Below are positions 10,929-19,859 of a stretch of 64,000 bases of DNA, one piece after another. Made by a program: the position numbers and the translations under genes. The DNA lies in the NCBI GenBank assembly GCA_963724365.1, contig CAVRUR010000015.1, positions 16,379-80,378 of the forward strand, in the 5' to 3' direction. Every line of letters begins with the position of its first letter. The first letter of the stretch is position 1. Source of the stretch: JALORV01 sp963724365. Lineage in GTDB: Bacteria > Pseudomonadota > Gammaproteobacteria > Burkholderiales > Burkholderiaceae_F. The notes below the pieces were generated by a model that ran no database searches, was not told where the DNA came from, and saw only the letters and a program-made list of their open reading frames with translations.

Positions 10929-13136
10929 ATGGACCGAATGAACGACACGAAGCAGGGCGAAACAGAACTGCGCTCGCTGCCGGCCGACCTCGGCGCCGGT
11001 GATCCTGAGGCCTCGGCAGGTGCGATACCGAACCTCATCGCCGGCCTGGTCGAGACGGAGACCTGGCGCAATGCCGCGACCGTGCTGATGGGCGCGCTGT
11101 TGATCGGCCTCGGCTACTGGGCCTACACGGGTGTACGCACGGCACTGGCTGATACCCGCGTCGCGAGCCTGCAGGCGCTGCTTGGGACCGTCGTCAAGGG
11201 TCTCGACGTCTGGATCGACGAACACATGTCCGAAGTACAACGCGTGTCTCGCGATCCGGATGTCGTCGCGCGCGCGGCGCGGCTTGCCGCCGAACGCCGC
11301 GATCCCGCAGCGGCCACCGGGCGCTGCACACAGGAGGCCGAGGAACTGAGTGCACGGGTGCTGTCGTCGCTCTCGACCAACGATGTGGCGGTGTTCCGTA
11401 TCGTCGACCGTGGCGGCCTCGTGCTCGCCTCGAAGGACCCGCTGCGCTGCGGCCAGCGGATGCGCCTTGGACGATTCCTCGAACGACTCGACCTTGCCTT
11501 CGAAGGTAAGCCGCAGTTCGTTCGGCCGTATCCGGACCGCGAGGTGTCTGTCGCGAGCCCATCCGGCGCGCGACGACCGGTGGCCTGGTTCCTCGCACCG
11601 ATCCGAGTGGGCAGCGGCGCCCCGCTGGCGGTGCTGGCCATGGGTGTCGAGACCGACCGCGAACTCGAGACGATCTTCTCGGCGGCGCGACCCGGCGAAA
11701 CCGCGGAGGCCTACGCGTTCGGTGACGACGGCCTGATGCTGACCTCGAGCCGCTTTGGCGAGCAGCTCCGGTCCGCAGGTGCGCTGCCGGCGAACGACGC
11801 GGGCGACGGGGCGATGCAGATTCACGTGCGCGATCCCGGCGGCGAACTCGTCGCAGGGTTCACCCCGAAGCTCGAACCTGCGGCGAGGCCATTCACGCAG
11901 GCGGCGGCGCTGGCGATCGCCGCGCGCAGGAAGACGATTGCCGCCGACCGCAGTGGTCTCATCGCGACACCCTATCGCGACTATCGCGGCACGGAAGTGG
12001 TCGGCGCCTGGCAATGGCTGCCTGCCTACGATGTCGGCGTCGCCGCCGAGATTTCCGAAAGTGAGGCGTTTTCAACGCTGCGCTACCTCACCATCAGCTT
12101 CGCCGTCATCGGCGGCATTACCGCGCTGTCGCTGGTGGCCGCGTTCATGTCGGCCTTCCTTCTGGCACGGCTCAGCCGGCAATTCGGTCGCGTGCAACGG
12201 CTGGGCGCGTACACGCTCGACCGCAAGGTCAGCGAAGGTGGAATGGCGACGATCTACCTGGCCCGGCATGCGTTGCTGAAGCGCCCGACCGCGATCAAGA
12301 TCCTGAAGAAGCACGTCGCCACGGACGAATTCGTGCACCGATTCGAGCGTGAGGTGCAACTGGCGAGCCAGCTGATGCATCCCAACACGGTCGAGATCTA
12401 CGACTTTGGGCGCACGCGCGAGGGCCAACCGTACTACGTGATGGAATTCCTCGACGGCGTGACGCTGGCTGAACTGGTGGAGCACTCGGGACGCGTGCCT
12501 CCCGGCCGGGCGATCCATATCCTGCGCCAGGTCGCGGCTGCGCTGCGCGAGGCCCACATGCACGGCATGATCCACCGCGACGTGAAGCCTGAGAACGTGA
12601 TGCTGTGCCGGCGTGGCGAGGATGACGTGGTCAAACTGCTTGACTTCGGTCTGGTGAAGAACCTCGAACGCGCCGACACACGCGACATCACCAAGCAACT
12701 CAAGATCGTCGGCACGCCGCGCTACATGGCTCCCGAGCGCCTGGTCAATCCCTCCGACGTCGATGCGCGCTCGGACATCTACGCGCTCGGTGCAGTCGGG
12801 TACTACCTGCTGACCGGCAAGGTGATTTTCGACGGCGACGACAGCCTGCAGATCAGCAACCAGGTCCTGCACACGACGGCGCCACGGGTGCGTGATGCGA
12901 GGGTCGAAGCGCCGGAGGGGCTCGACAACCTGATCGCTGCCTGTCTCGAGAAGGACCGGTCGCGTCGCCCGCGCAACGCCGAGGCCGTGGTCGAGGCCCT
13001 GGATCGCCTTGCCAGCCGCCTGGCGTGGACACAGGCCGATGCGGTGGCCTGGTGGACGGCGTACCGAAAGACGCGGCGCCCGGCAGCCGACAATGTCGAC
13101 TCCAATGACGTCCGGCGTGCCACGACTGCGGCTTGA
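10929..13136 (+). CDS. Membrane Ser/Thr protein kinase with extracytoplasmic sensor region
   Basis: A 735-residue protein laid out like a sensor histidine kinase but ending in a Hanks-type kinase. It has a transmembrane helix at about 49-68, a roughly 310-residue extracytoplasmic region that resembles a double-Cache sensor, a second helix at about 385-410, and a kinase domain from about 427 to 700. Kinase motifs are the glycine loop SEGGMATIYLA, the Lys in AIKILKK, HRDVKPEN near 549-556, DFG, and APE in the activation segment, so it should be active. A short C-terminal tail follows. No phosphatase or FHA gene is adjacent. An ATG at 10,938 is an alternative start. The ligand is unknown. Confidence 0.85.
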   Translation: MDRMNDTKQGETELRSLPADLGAGDPEASAGAIPNLIAGLVETETWRNAATVLMGALLIGLGYWAYTGVRTALADTRVASLQALLGTVVKGLDVWIDEHMSEVQRVSRDPDVVARAARLAAERRDPAAATGRCTQEAEELSARVLSSLSTNDVAVFRIVDRGGLVLASKDPLRCGQRMRLGRFLERLDLAFEGKPQFVRPYPDREVSVASPSGARRPVAWFLAPIRVGSGAPLAVLAMGVETDRELETIFSAARPGETAEAYAFGDDGLMLTSSRFGEQLRSAGALPANDAGDGAMQIHVRDPGGELVAGFTPKLEPAARPFTQAAALAIAARRKTIAADRSGLIATPYRDYRGTEVVGAWQWLPAYDVGVAAEISESEAFSTLRYLTISFAVIGGITALSLVAAFMSAFLLARLSRQFGRVQRLGAYTLDRKVSEGGMATIYLARHALLKRPTAIKILKKHVATDEFVHRFEREVQLASQLMHPNTVEIYDFGRTREGQPYYVMEFLDGVTLAELVEHSGRVPPGRAIHILRQVAAALREAHMHGMIHRDVKPENVMLCRRGEDDVVKLLDFGLVKNLERADTRDITKQLKIVGTPRYMAPERLVNPSDVDARSDIYALGAVGYYLLTGKVIFDGDDSLQISNQVLHTTAPRVRDARVEAPEGLDNLIAACLEKDRSRRPRNAEAVVEALDRLASRLAWTQADAVAWWTAYRKTRRPAADNVDSNDVRRATTAA

Positions 13137-13224
13137 TCGGATTGGCCGCGACGCGGCCCCTTTGGCTTTGCTGCGGGGTCATCGGGCCTTGCTGCACTTC
13201 TTGCGCCCGTGAGGCCGACTTCGC

Positions 13225-14430
13225 TTACTGCGTGCGTCGACGCCGCACTGCCCATCCGAAGAAGACCAGCGAACTGAACGCAACGGCCGCCAGCAGGAGC
13301 GCGACAGTGTCGTAGTCCTGCAGCACCGTCCAGGCAACGGCGGCGGCCAGCGGACCCAACGCCTTCGCGATCAGGACCGGCGCGGCCATCGCGCCATTGA
13401 CGGCGCCATAGTGATCGCGACCGTAGAGCTCGACGGGTACCGCGCCGCGGACGATCGTCATCACGCCATTGCCGGCTCCGTACAGCACGGCAAAGACGAT
13501 GAAGCGCCATGTCGAGTCCCCGGCGAAGGCGAACAGCAGTACCGAAGCCGGCAGCAGCGCCATCGCGAGGGCACCGACGCTCGAGGGCGCCAGCCGCTGC
13601 CCGACAGACATTTCCGACAATCGTCCGAGCACCTGCATCGGACCGATCAAGGCGGCCAGCGTGGCGGCCTGGGTCGCGCTGAACCCCTTGGCCACCATCA
13701 TTGCCAGCAGGTGGACCGACATCGCCGAGAACACGAACGCATTGGCGGTGAAGGCGGCGGCCAGCAAATGAAACGTGGGATCCCGCACGGCCTCTCCGAG
13801 AGAACGCGACGTGCCAGGGTCGCCGGCGGCCGTGGCAGTGCGCGGGTCTCCCTTGGGCAGTACTGTCAGGTGCAGCGGTACGCAGACGAGCAGGTTGATG
13901 CCGCCGAAGATCATGGCGGCGTCGCGCCACCCGAACGCGTTGATCAGTACCTGCCCGAGGGGCCAGAACACGGTGCTCGCAAAGCCTCCGAACAGCGTGA
14001 GCACCGCGATCGCGCGCCGGTGGTTGGTGACGAAGGCCCGTGTCAGCACGGCAAAGGCGGGCTCGTACAACGTGCCCGCCATTGCGACTCCGAGCAGTGC
14101 CCAGACGACGTAGAGTTGCGTGAGCGAGTTCACCTGGCCCAGTGCGGCGAGCGACAGCGCTGCAAGCAACGAACCGGCGGCCATCAACGCCCGACCGCCC
14201 CGACGGTCGATGAATCGCCCGACCAGCGGCGCGAGCATTCCGGACAGCAGCAGCGCCCCGGTGAACGCACCGACCACGGCCGACTTGCTGGCTCCCAGTG
14301 CCTCCTGCAGCGGCTCCATCACCAAGGGAAACAGGTAGTAGATCGAGCCCCACGCGGTGATCTGGGTAATGCCCAGTGCCAGCACGGCGCCCCAGGGTTC
14401 AGGACGTGAAGTCGATGACACGGAAGACAT
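13225..14430 (-). CDS. MFS transporter
   Basis: A 401-residue protein with 12 predicted transmembrane helices and a strongly basic C-terminal tail (RRRRTQ). The helix 1 segment GITQITAWGSIYYLFPLVM and the loop 2-3 motif GRFIDRRGGR are typical of the major facilitator superfamily, in the group related to monocarboxylate/oxalate carriers. It is convergent with the kinase gene and tandem with the small cyclic-nucleotide-binding gene. The substrate cannot be read from the sequence. Confidence 0.85.
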   Translation of the reverse strand: MSSVSSTSRPEPWGAVLALGITQITAWGSIYYLFPLVMEPLQEALGASKSAVVGAFTGALLLSGMLAPLVGRFIDRRGGRALMAAGSLLAALSLAALGQVNSLTQLYVVWALLGVAMAGTLYEPAFAVLTRAFVTNHRRAIAVLTLFGGFASTVFWPLGQVLINAFGWRDAAMIFGGINLLVCVPLHLTVLPKGDPRTATAAGDPGTSRSLGEAVRDPTFHLLAAAFTANAFVFSAMSVHLLAMMVAKGFSATQAATLAALIGPMQVLGRLSEMSVGQRLAPSSVGALAMALLPASVLLFAFAGDSTWRFIVFAVLYGAGNGVMTIVRGAVPVELYGRDHYGAVNGAMAAPVLIAKALGPLAAAVAWTVLQDYDTVALLLAAVAFSSLVFFGWAVRRRRTQ

Positions 14431-14573
14431 GTGAACGAGCGGCTGGCAAAGGTGCAGTGCGGCAGACCGCAGCGTAGCGTGCGCGCGCCGGGATGCCGGC
14501 CGACGTCCCGGCGCGCCGCGCGATGCAAAGACGAGAAGTGTTTGAGCCGCGACGCTGCCGCGCCGCGTCGGTG

Positions 14574-15056
14574 TCAGGCGCCGGCTTTGTGGGCCGCCGG
14601 CAAGTACGTGTCGAGCAGTTGCAACCGGGTTGCCTGCAAGCGTTCGGCGACGACGCCGAGCAGGCGGTGCATCAGCTTGTAGCCAAACGCGGGGTCAGTC
14701 TCGCACAGCGCGAGTAGCTCACCTCCATCGAACGCGAGTGCCCCGGCCTGCTCCAACGCGCGCGCCTGGAAGTACTTGCCCTGGCCCATCAGCACGGCAG
14801 ACCACCCGAGTTCGTCTCCGGCGCTCAGCGTGTGCACGCGGTGCGCCGCGCCCTCGGACACGATCTCGAGGGCCACCCGGCCCGACACGACCAGGAAGAA
14901 GTCGTGGATGTCGTCGCCTTCACGGAAGACCACCTCGTTGCGCGCGAAGCTGACGGTGCGCGCAAGTGACGCAAGTTTCTCGATCGCCGGGCCACCCATG
15001 CCGTGTGTGAACGGATGGCGAGCCAGCAGGGTCTGGGTCGACGTGTTGGCGGTCAT
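14574..15056 (-). CDS. Stand-alone cyclic-nucleotide-binding domain protein
   Basis: A 160-residue protein made of a Crp/Fnr-type sensor fold, with FREGDDIHDFFLVVSGRVAL as its clearest beta-roll segment and GDELGWSAVL in the phosphate-binding-cassette position. It has no room for a helix-turn-helix DNA-binding domain, so it is not a regulator of the Crp kind by itself. The start at 15,056 is supported by a GGAAGGAG ribosome site; the frame is open further upstream but lacks such a signal. It is transcribed away from nqrA across a region that holds an FNR-type box. Confidence 0.8.
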   Translation of the reverse strand: MTANTSTQTLLARHPFTHGMGGPAIEKLASLARTVSFARNEVVFREGDDIHDFFLVVSGRVALEIVSEGAAHRVHTLSAGDELGWSAVLMGQGKYFQARALEQAGALAFDGGELLALCETDPAFGYKLMHRLLGVVAERLQATRLQLLDTYLPAAHKAGA

Positions 15057-15134
15057 CAGGGCTCCTTCCCGAGGCGGCGCCGGGTCGCTACCCGGCCAAA
15101 AGGCATAGGCTGCGCCCGCCCCCAAGGCGGGGCG

Positions 15135-15148
15135 TTGACGGTTGTCAA
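15135..15148. promoter_or_regulatory. FNR/DNR-type box in front of nqrA
   Basis: TTGAC-GGTT-GTCAA is a perfect inverted repeat with the 14-bp spacing of FNR/DNR-family sites. TATGGT at 15,170-15,175 could be the -10 element of a plus-strand promoter. That places the box centre close to -41.5 of a start near 15,182, the classic class II activator position for the nqr operon. Binding is inferred from sequence only. The box could also affect the divergent small gene that starts at 15,056. Confidence 0.7.
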
Positions 15149-15232
15149 GGCGTGATGAGCAGAGCCCACTATGGTCGCCGGACGCGTTTGCGTGCAGGAT
15201 ATAGCGCGGCGCCTTGGGAGGGGCGAACTGGC

Positions 15233-16576
15233 ATGGCCGTGGTTCGATCAAGCAGGGGACTGGATCTGCCGCTGGCCGGCGCACCGTCGGGCACGATCGA
15301 GGCTGCGCGCACGGTCTCATCCGTCGCGGTGCTCGGCCCCGATTACCCTGGCATGAAACCGGCATTGCAGGTCGAGGTCGGCGACCGCGTACAGCCGGGG
15401 CAGGCCCTGATCGAGGACAAGCAGCGTCCCGGCGTCCGCTACACCGCGCCGGCCGGAGGCACCGTCACCGCCATTCACCGTGGCGAACGTCGTGCGCTGG
15501 TCTCGATCGTGATCGCAGTGGACGACGCGGTCGCCGCGGCGCCCATGACGAGCTGGAATGGCCCGGCGTCCCGACCCGATGGCGCCGCAATGCGCGCGTT
15601 GCTCCTGGAATCCGGGCTCTGGACGGCACTGCGCTCGCGACCCTTTTCGCGTGTGGCGTCGCCCGATGCGGAGCCCGCCGCCATCTTTGTCACCGCCACG
15701 GACACGCGGCCGCACGCGGTCCCGCCTGCACTGGTGATAAACGAGCGCGCCGCGGACTTCCATGCGGGCCTTGCCGGGCTCAATGCGCTTGCACCGACCG
15801 TATTTGCGTGCGTCGGGGAGGGTGTGCGCGTGGAGGCGCCCGCGGGCGTCCAGGTGGTCGAGTTCGCCGGACCCCACCCGAGCGGCAATGCGGGATGGCA
15901 CGTGCATCGATTGCTGCCCGTGAGCCAGCATCGCAGTGTCTGGACGATCGGTTACCAGGACGTCATCGCCATCGGGCGCCTGCTCGCCAGCGGGCAGCAC
16001 GATATGCAACGCGTCGTCTCCCTCGGAGGGCCGGGCGCGCGGCGTCCGCGTCTGCTGCGTACGCGGCTGGGGGCATCGCTCGACGAACTCCTCGACGGTG
16101 AACTGCAGCCCGGACGCCAGCGCGTGATCTCGGGTTCAGTTCTCGACGGGCGCGCCCGTACATCGCCCGCGGACGCCTTTCTCGGACGCCATCACCTGCA
16201 GATCGCCGTGCTGCCCGAGGGCGGCGAACGCGAGATGTTCGGCTACATCGCGCCGGGCTCCGAAAAGTTCTCGGTGACCGGCACGGTGCTGGGCGCCTTC
16301 CGGCGTGCGCACCGCTTCGCCTTCAGCACGACGACCAACGGCTCGCCGCGTGCGATGGTGCCGATCGGTTCCTACGAGCGCGTGATGCCGTTCGACATCC
16401 TGCCGACCTTCCTGCTGCGTTCACTGATCACGCGCGACGACCAGCGTGCGGCCGAGCTCGGCGCGCTCGAGCTCGACGAGGACGATATCGCCCTTTGCAC
16501 CTACGTCTGTCCCGGCAAGACCGAGTACGGGCCGCTGCTGCGCGCGGCGCTCGACCGCATCGAGAAGGAGCACTGA
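15233..16576 (+). CDS. nqrA: Na+-translocating NADH-quinone reductase subunit A
   Basis: A 447-residue peripheral subunit of the sodium-pumping NADH dehydrogenase, cytoplasmic side. The N-terminal RGLDLPLAGAP is the NqrA signature, and the frame ends with the family C-terminal region containing ALCTYVCPGKTEYG. The ATG at 15,233 aligns with the usual start and has a GGGAGGGG ribosome site; the frame continues 27 codons upstream with no signal. It overlaps nqrB by TGATG-type coupling. Confidence 0.95.
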   Translation: MAVVRSSRGLDLPLAGAPSGTIEAARTVSSVAVLGPDYPGMKPALQVEVGDRVQPGQALIEDKQRPGVRYTAPAGGTVTAIHRGERRALVSIVIAVDDAVAAAPMTSWNGPASRPDGAAMRALLLESGLWTALRSRPFSRVASPDAEPAAIFVTATDTRPHAVPPALVINERAADFHAGLAGLNALAPTVFACVGEGVRVEAPAGVQVVEFAGPHPSGNAGWHVHRLLPVSQHRSVWTIGYQDVIAIGRLLASGQHDMQRVVSLGGPGARRPRLLRTRLGASLDELLDGELQPGRQRVISGSVLDGRARTSPADAFLGRHHLQIAVLPEGGEREMFGYIAPGSEKFSVTGTVLGAFRRAHRFAFSTTTNGSPRAMVPIGSYERVMPFDILPTFLLRSLITRDDQRAAELGALELDEDDIALCTYVCPGKTEYGPLLRAALDRIEKEH

Positions 16577-17805
16577 TGCGTTGGTTGCGTGAGCATCTCG
16601 ATCGCGTGGCACCGACCTTCGAGAAGGGCGGAAAACTGCATCGCTGGCACCCACTGTGGGAGGCGATGGATACTTTTTTCTACTCGCCGTCGTCGGTCAC
16701 GACCACGGGCGCGCACGTGCGCGACGCGATCGACCTCAAGCGCATGATGATGACGGTCGTGATCGCCGCGCTGCCATGCGTGTTCATGGCGATGTTCAAC
16801 ACCGGGCTTCAGGCGAACCTCGCGATCGATCCGACCAGGGTCGGGCAGCTCGACGGCTGGCGGCACACGGTGATCGGCCTGCTGGGAACGGGCTATGCGC
16901 CGTCGAGCGGCATCGCCAATCTCGTGCACGGAGCGCTGTACTTCCTGCCGCTGTACATCGTGACGATGGTGGTCGGACTCAGCTGGGAAGTGCTGTTCGC
17001 GATCGTCCGCAAGGTCGAGGTCAACGAGGGCTTCTTCGTCACGGGCATCCTGTTCCCGCTGATCCTGCCGCCGACCACTCCCTTGTGGCAGGCCGCGCTG
17101 GGCATCAGTTTCGGTGTGGTGATCGCCAAGGAGGTTTTCGGCGGTACCGGCATGAACTTCATCAACCCGGCGCTGGCGGCGCGGGCATTCCTGTTCTTCG
17201 CGTATCCGGGCGAAATTTCCGGCGACAAGGTCTGGACGGCCGTGCCGCAGGGCGCGGCGGTCGACGGTTTCTCGGGCGCGACGCTGCTGGGACAGATGCG
17301 CGTAATGACGGAGCCGTTCGAGTCGGCAGGCTTTTCCTGGTGGAACGCGTTCATTGGCCTGGAGCCCGGCTCGATGGGGGAAACCTCGGCGCTCGCCTGC
17401 CTGATAGGCGCGGTGATCATCGCCGTCACCAAGGTCGGTTCATGGCGGACCATGGCCGCCGTGATGCTCGGGACGGCCTGCATGGCGCTCGTCTTCAACG
17501 CGATCGGGTCGAGCACGAATCCGTGGTTCGGCGTGCCGTTCTGGTGGCACATGGTGCTCGGTGGCTGGGCCTTCGGCATGGCGTTCATGGCCACCGATCC
17601 CGTCACATCTCCGTTCAGCAACTCGGGCAAGTGGATCTACGGTTTCATGATCGGCGCGCTGGTCGTGCTGATCCGCATTGTCAACCCGGCCTATCCGGAG
17701 GCGATGATGCTGGTGATCCTGTTCATGAACGTGATAGCACCGGTTATCGACTACTTCTTTGTCAAGGCCAACATCACGCGGAGGAAGCGTCGTGTCGAAG
17801 CGTGA
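16576..17805 (+). CDS. nqrB: Na+-translocating NADH-quinone reductase subunit B
   Basis: A 409-residue integral membrane subunit that holds riboflavin and a covalently bound FMN and forms part of the sodium path. The flavinylation motif SGAT is at 233-236, so Thr236 is the predicted FMN attachment residue. This is the substrate of ApbE, encoded downstream. Start and length are standard. The last bases overlap the GTG start of nqrC. Confidence 0.95.
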   Translation: MRWLREHLDRVAPTFEKGGKLHRWHPLWEAMDTFFYSPSSVTTTGAHVRDAIDLKRMMMTVVIAALPCVFMAMFNTGLQANLAIDPTRVGQLDGWRHTVIGLLGTGYAPSSGIANLVHGALYFLPLYIVTMVVGLSWEVLFAIVRKVEVNEGFFVTGILFPLILPPTTPLWQAALGISFGVVIAKEVFGGTGMNFINPALAARAFLFFAYPGEISGDKVWTAVPQGAAVDGFSGATLLGQMRVMTEPFESAGFSWWNAFIGLEPGSMGETSALACLIGAVIIAVTKVGSWRTMAAVMLGTACMALVFNAIGSSTNPWFGVPFWWHMVLGGWAFGMAFMATDPVTSPFSNSGKWIYGFMIGALVVLIRIVNPAYPEAMMLVILFMNVIAPVIDYFFVKANITRRKRRVEA

Positions 17806-18583
17806 CAGCACGAGCTACACGCTGCTGTTCGCCACCACGGTGTGCGTGGTGTGCGCGCTGCTGGTTTCGGTCGCGGCGGTCAGCCTGCAGCCGAGGCAGG
17901 CGGCCAGCGCGCGCCTGTACATGGAGAAAAACGTGCTGCTCGCGGCCGGGCTGCTCGAGCCTGGAGCCGACGTTTCGGCGCAGGAGGTCAACCGCATCTT
18001 CGAGGAGCGCATCCGCGTCCGGCTGGTCGATCTGGCCACTGGCAAGCTGGTCCCCGAAGACAAGGTGGATGCGCGCGGCTACGACCAGCGCAAGGCGCGC
18101 GGTGATCCGGCCACCAGCCGCGTTGCTCCGCCCAACAACGCCGGCATCGGCCGGCTGCCGAATCTCGGTGTCGTCTACTTCATCATGAAGGGCGACACCG
18201 TCGACCAGGTCGTAATCGCGGTCGAGGGCCTCGGCATGTGGGGCACGATCTACGGCTTCCTGTCGCTGGACCGCGACACCAATACCGTGAGGGGATTGAC
18301 CTACTACGACCAGAAGGAAACGCCGGGCCTGGGTGGCGAGATCGGCAACCCGAAGTGGCAGGCGTTGTGGCGCGGTCGCAAGGGCTTCGATGACCAGTGG
18401 AACGCGCGCATCACGGTGATCAAGGGCACCGCCGGCGCGCCCGAAGCCGATCCGTTGCGGGTCGACGGACTGTCGGGGGCGACAGTGACGAGCAATGCGA
18501 TCACCCGGCTGATGCAGTTCTGGCTGTCGGACAAAGGCTACGGCAAGTTCCTGCGTAGTTTCCGGGAGGACAAGACCACATGA
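17792..18583 (+). CDS. nqrC: Na+-translocating NADH-quinone reductase subunit C
   Basis: A 263-residue subunit with one N-terminal membrane anchor (about residues 7-29) and a periplasmic FMN domain. The flavinylation motif SGAT at 228-231 marks Thr231 as the FMN site. The GTG at 17,792 is preferred because it follows the ribosome site GAGGAAG and gives the normal length; the open frame upstream lies in nqrB. It overlaps nqrD by ATGA. Confidence 0.93.
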   Translation: MSKRDSTSYTLLFATTVCVVCALLVSVAAVSLQPRQAASARLYMEKNVLLAAGLLEPGADVSAQEVNRIFEERIRVRLVDLATGKLVPEDKVDARGYDQRKARGDPATSRVAPPNNAGIGRLPNLGVVYFIMKGDTVDQVVIAVEGLGMWGTIYGFLSLDRDTNTVRGLTYYDQKETPGLGGEIGNPKWQALWRGRKGFDDQWNARITVIKGTAGAPEADPLRVDGLSGATVTSNAITRLMQFWLSDKGYGKFLRSFREDKTT

Positions 18584-19218
18584 GCGCCATCCCGATGGGC
18601 CGCGAGGAACGCAAGGTCCTGTTCGACCCGCTGATCATCAACAACCCGATCGGCGTGCAGGTACTGGGCATCTGTTCGGCGCTGGCAGTCACCACGCGCA
18701 TGGACAAGGCGCTGGTTATGGGAATCGGCGTCACCTTGGTGACGGCTCTTGCCAACCTCGCCGTCAGCCTGGTGCGCAACTACACGCCGGGCAGCATCCG
18801 CATCATCGTGCAGTTGTCGATCATTGCGTCGCTGGTGATCGTGTTCGATCAGATCCTGAAGGCCACTCTGTACGAACTGTCGCTCGAGCTGTCGGTGTTC
18901 GTCGGCCTGATCATCACCAATTGCATCGTGATGGGAAGGGCCGAGGGTTACGCGATGCAGAACGGACCCTGGCGGTCGTTGCTGGACGGCATCGGCAATG
19001 GCCTTGGCTATGCGCTGGTACTGATGCTGGTCGCCTTTGCGCGCGAACTGCTCGGTGCCGGCAAGATCTTCGGTTTCACGATACTGCCGCTGATCAAGGA
19101 CGGCGGCTGGTACAACCCGAACGGCCTGATGCTGCTGGCGCCGTCGGCGCTGTTCGTCATCGGACTGCTGATCTGGGCCCTGCGGGTCTGGAAACCGCAG
19201 CTGCAAGAGAAAGACTGA
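18580..19218 (+). CDS. nqrD: Na+-translocating NADH-quinone reductase subunit D
   Basis: A 212-residue membrane protein with six predicted helices, related to RnfE/NqrE. The family segments NNPIGVQVLGICSALAVT and VFVGLIITNCIVMGRAEGYA are present; the Cys in the second is one of the ligands of the iron centre shared with NqrE. It overlaps nqrC by four bases and lies 10 bp before nqrE. Confidence 0.95.
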   Translation: MSAIPMGREERKVLFDPLIINNPIGVQVLGICSALAVTTRMDKALVMGIGVTLVTALANLAVSLVRNYTPGSIRIIVQLSIIASLVIVFDQILKATLYELSLELSVFVGLIITNCIVMGRAEGYAMQNGPWRSLLDGIGNGLGYALVLMLVAFARELLGAGKIFGFTILPLIKDGGWYNPNGLMLLAPSALFVIGLLIWALRVWKPQLQEKD

Positions 19219-19228
19219 CGAGCGAACG

Positions 19229-19843
19229 ATGGAGCACTTCGCCAACCTCGCGATCCGCTCGATTTTCCTCGAGAATATGGCGCTCGCCTACTTTCTTGGC
19301 ATGTGCTCGTTCCTGGCGTGTTCCAAGAAAGTCGAGACGGCAATCGGCCTGGGAGTGGCCGTGATTTTCGTGCAGGTACTCACGGTGCCGCTGAACAACC
19401 TCTTGCTGCACTACCTGCTGGCCGAAGGTGCGCTGAGCTGGGTCCATCCGGCGCTCGCCAGTGTCAATCTCAGTTTCCTGTCCTTCATTCTCTTCATCGG
19501 CACGATTGCGGCAGCGACCCAGATCGTCGAAATGGCCGTCGACCGCTATGCGCCCAAGCTTTACACCACGCTCGGTGTATTCCTGCCGCTGATCGCGGTC
19601 AACTGTGTGATCCTGGCCGGATCGCTTTTCATGCAGGAGCGCGACTACTCCTTCGCCGAGAGCGTGGTGTTCGGCGTCGGCTCCGGCCTTGGCTGGGCGA
19701 TTGCCATCGTGGCGATGGCGGCGATCCGCGAAAAGATGGCGTACTCGCACGTTCCGGACGGTCTGAAGGGACTTGGCATCACCTTCATCACGGCCGGGCT
19801 GATGTCACTCGCATTCATGATGTTTTCCGGCATCCAACTCTAG
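19229..19843 (+). CDS. nqrE: Na+-translocating NADH-quinone reductase subunit E
   Basis: A 204-residue membrane subunit, six predicted helices in the inverted topology relative to NqrD. AYFLGMCSFLACSKKVETA near the N terminus and PLIAVNCVILAGSLFM near the middle are family signatures; Cys residues in both sit where the intramembrane iron centre is bound with NqrD. It follows nqrD directly and precedes nqrF by 16 bp. Confidence 0.95.
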   Translation: MEHFANLAIRSIFLENMALAYFLGMCSFLACSKKVETAIGLGVAVIFVQVLTVPLNNLLLHYLLAEGALSWVHPALASVNLSFLSFILFIGTIAAATQIVEMAVDRYAPKLYTTLGVFLPLIAVNCVILAGSLFMQERDYSFAESVVFGVGSGLGWAIAIVAMAAIREKMAYSHVPDGLKGLGITFITAGLMSLAFMMFSGIQL

Positions 19844-19859
19844 AACCCGCCACGCAGCC

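Noticed and set aside
13144..13158. Hairpin GGCCGC-GAC-GCGGCC after the kinase gene as a terminator
   Set aside because: Short stem and no real T run; could be chance in GC-rich DNA.
12803..14353. Long open frames on the opposite strand of GC-rich genes (for example against the kinase, nuoL and the TRAP genes)
   Set aside because: Their translations are Arg/His/Gln-rich with no motifs, and they lie opposite well-supported genes; this is expected from third-position GC bias.
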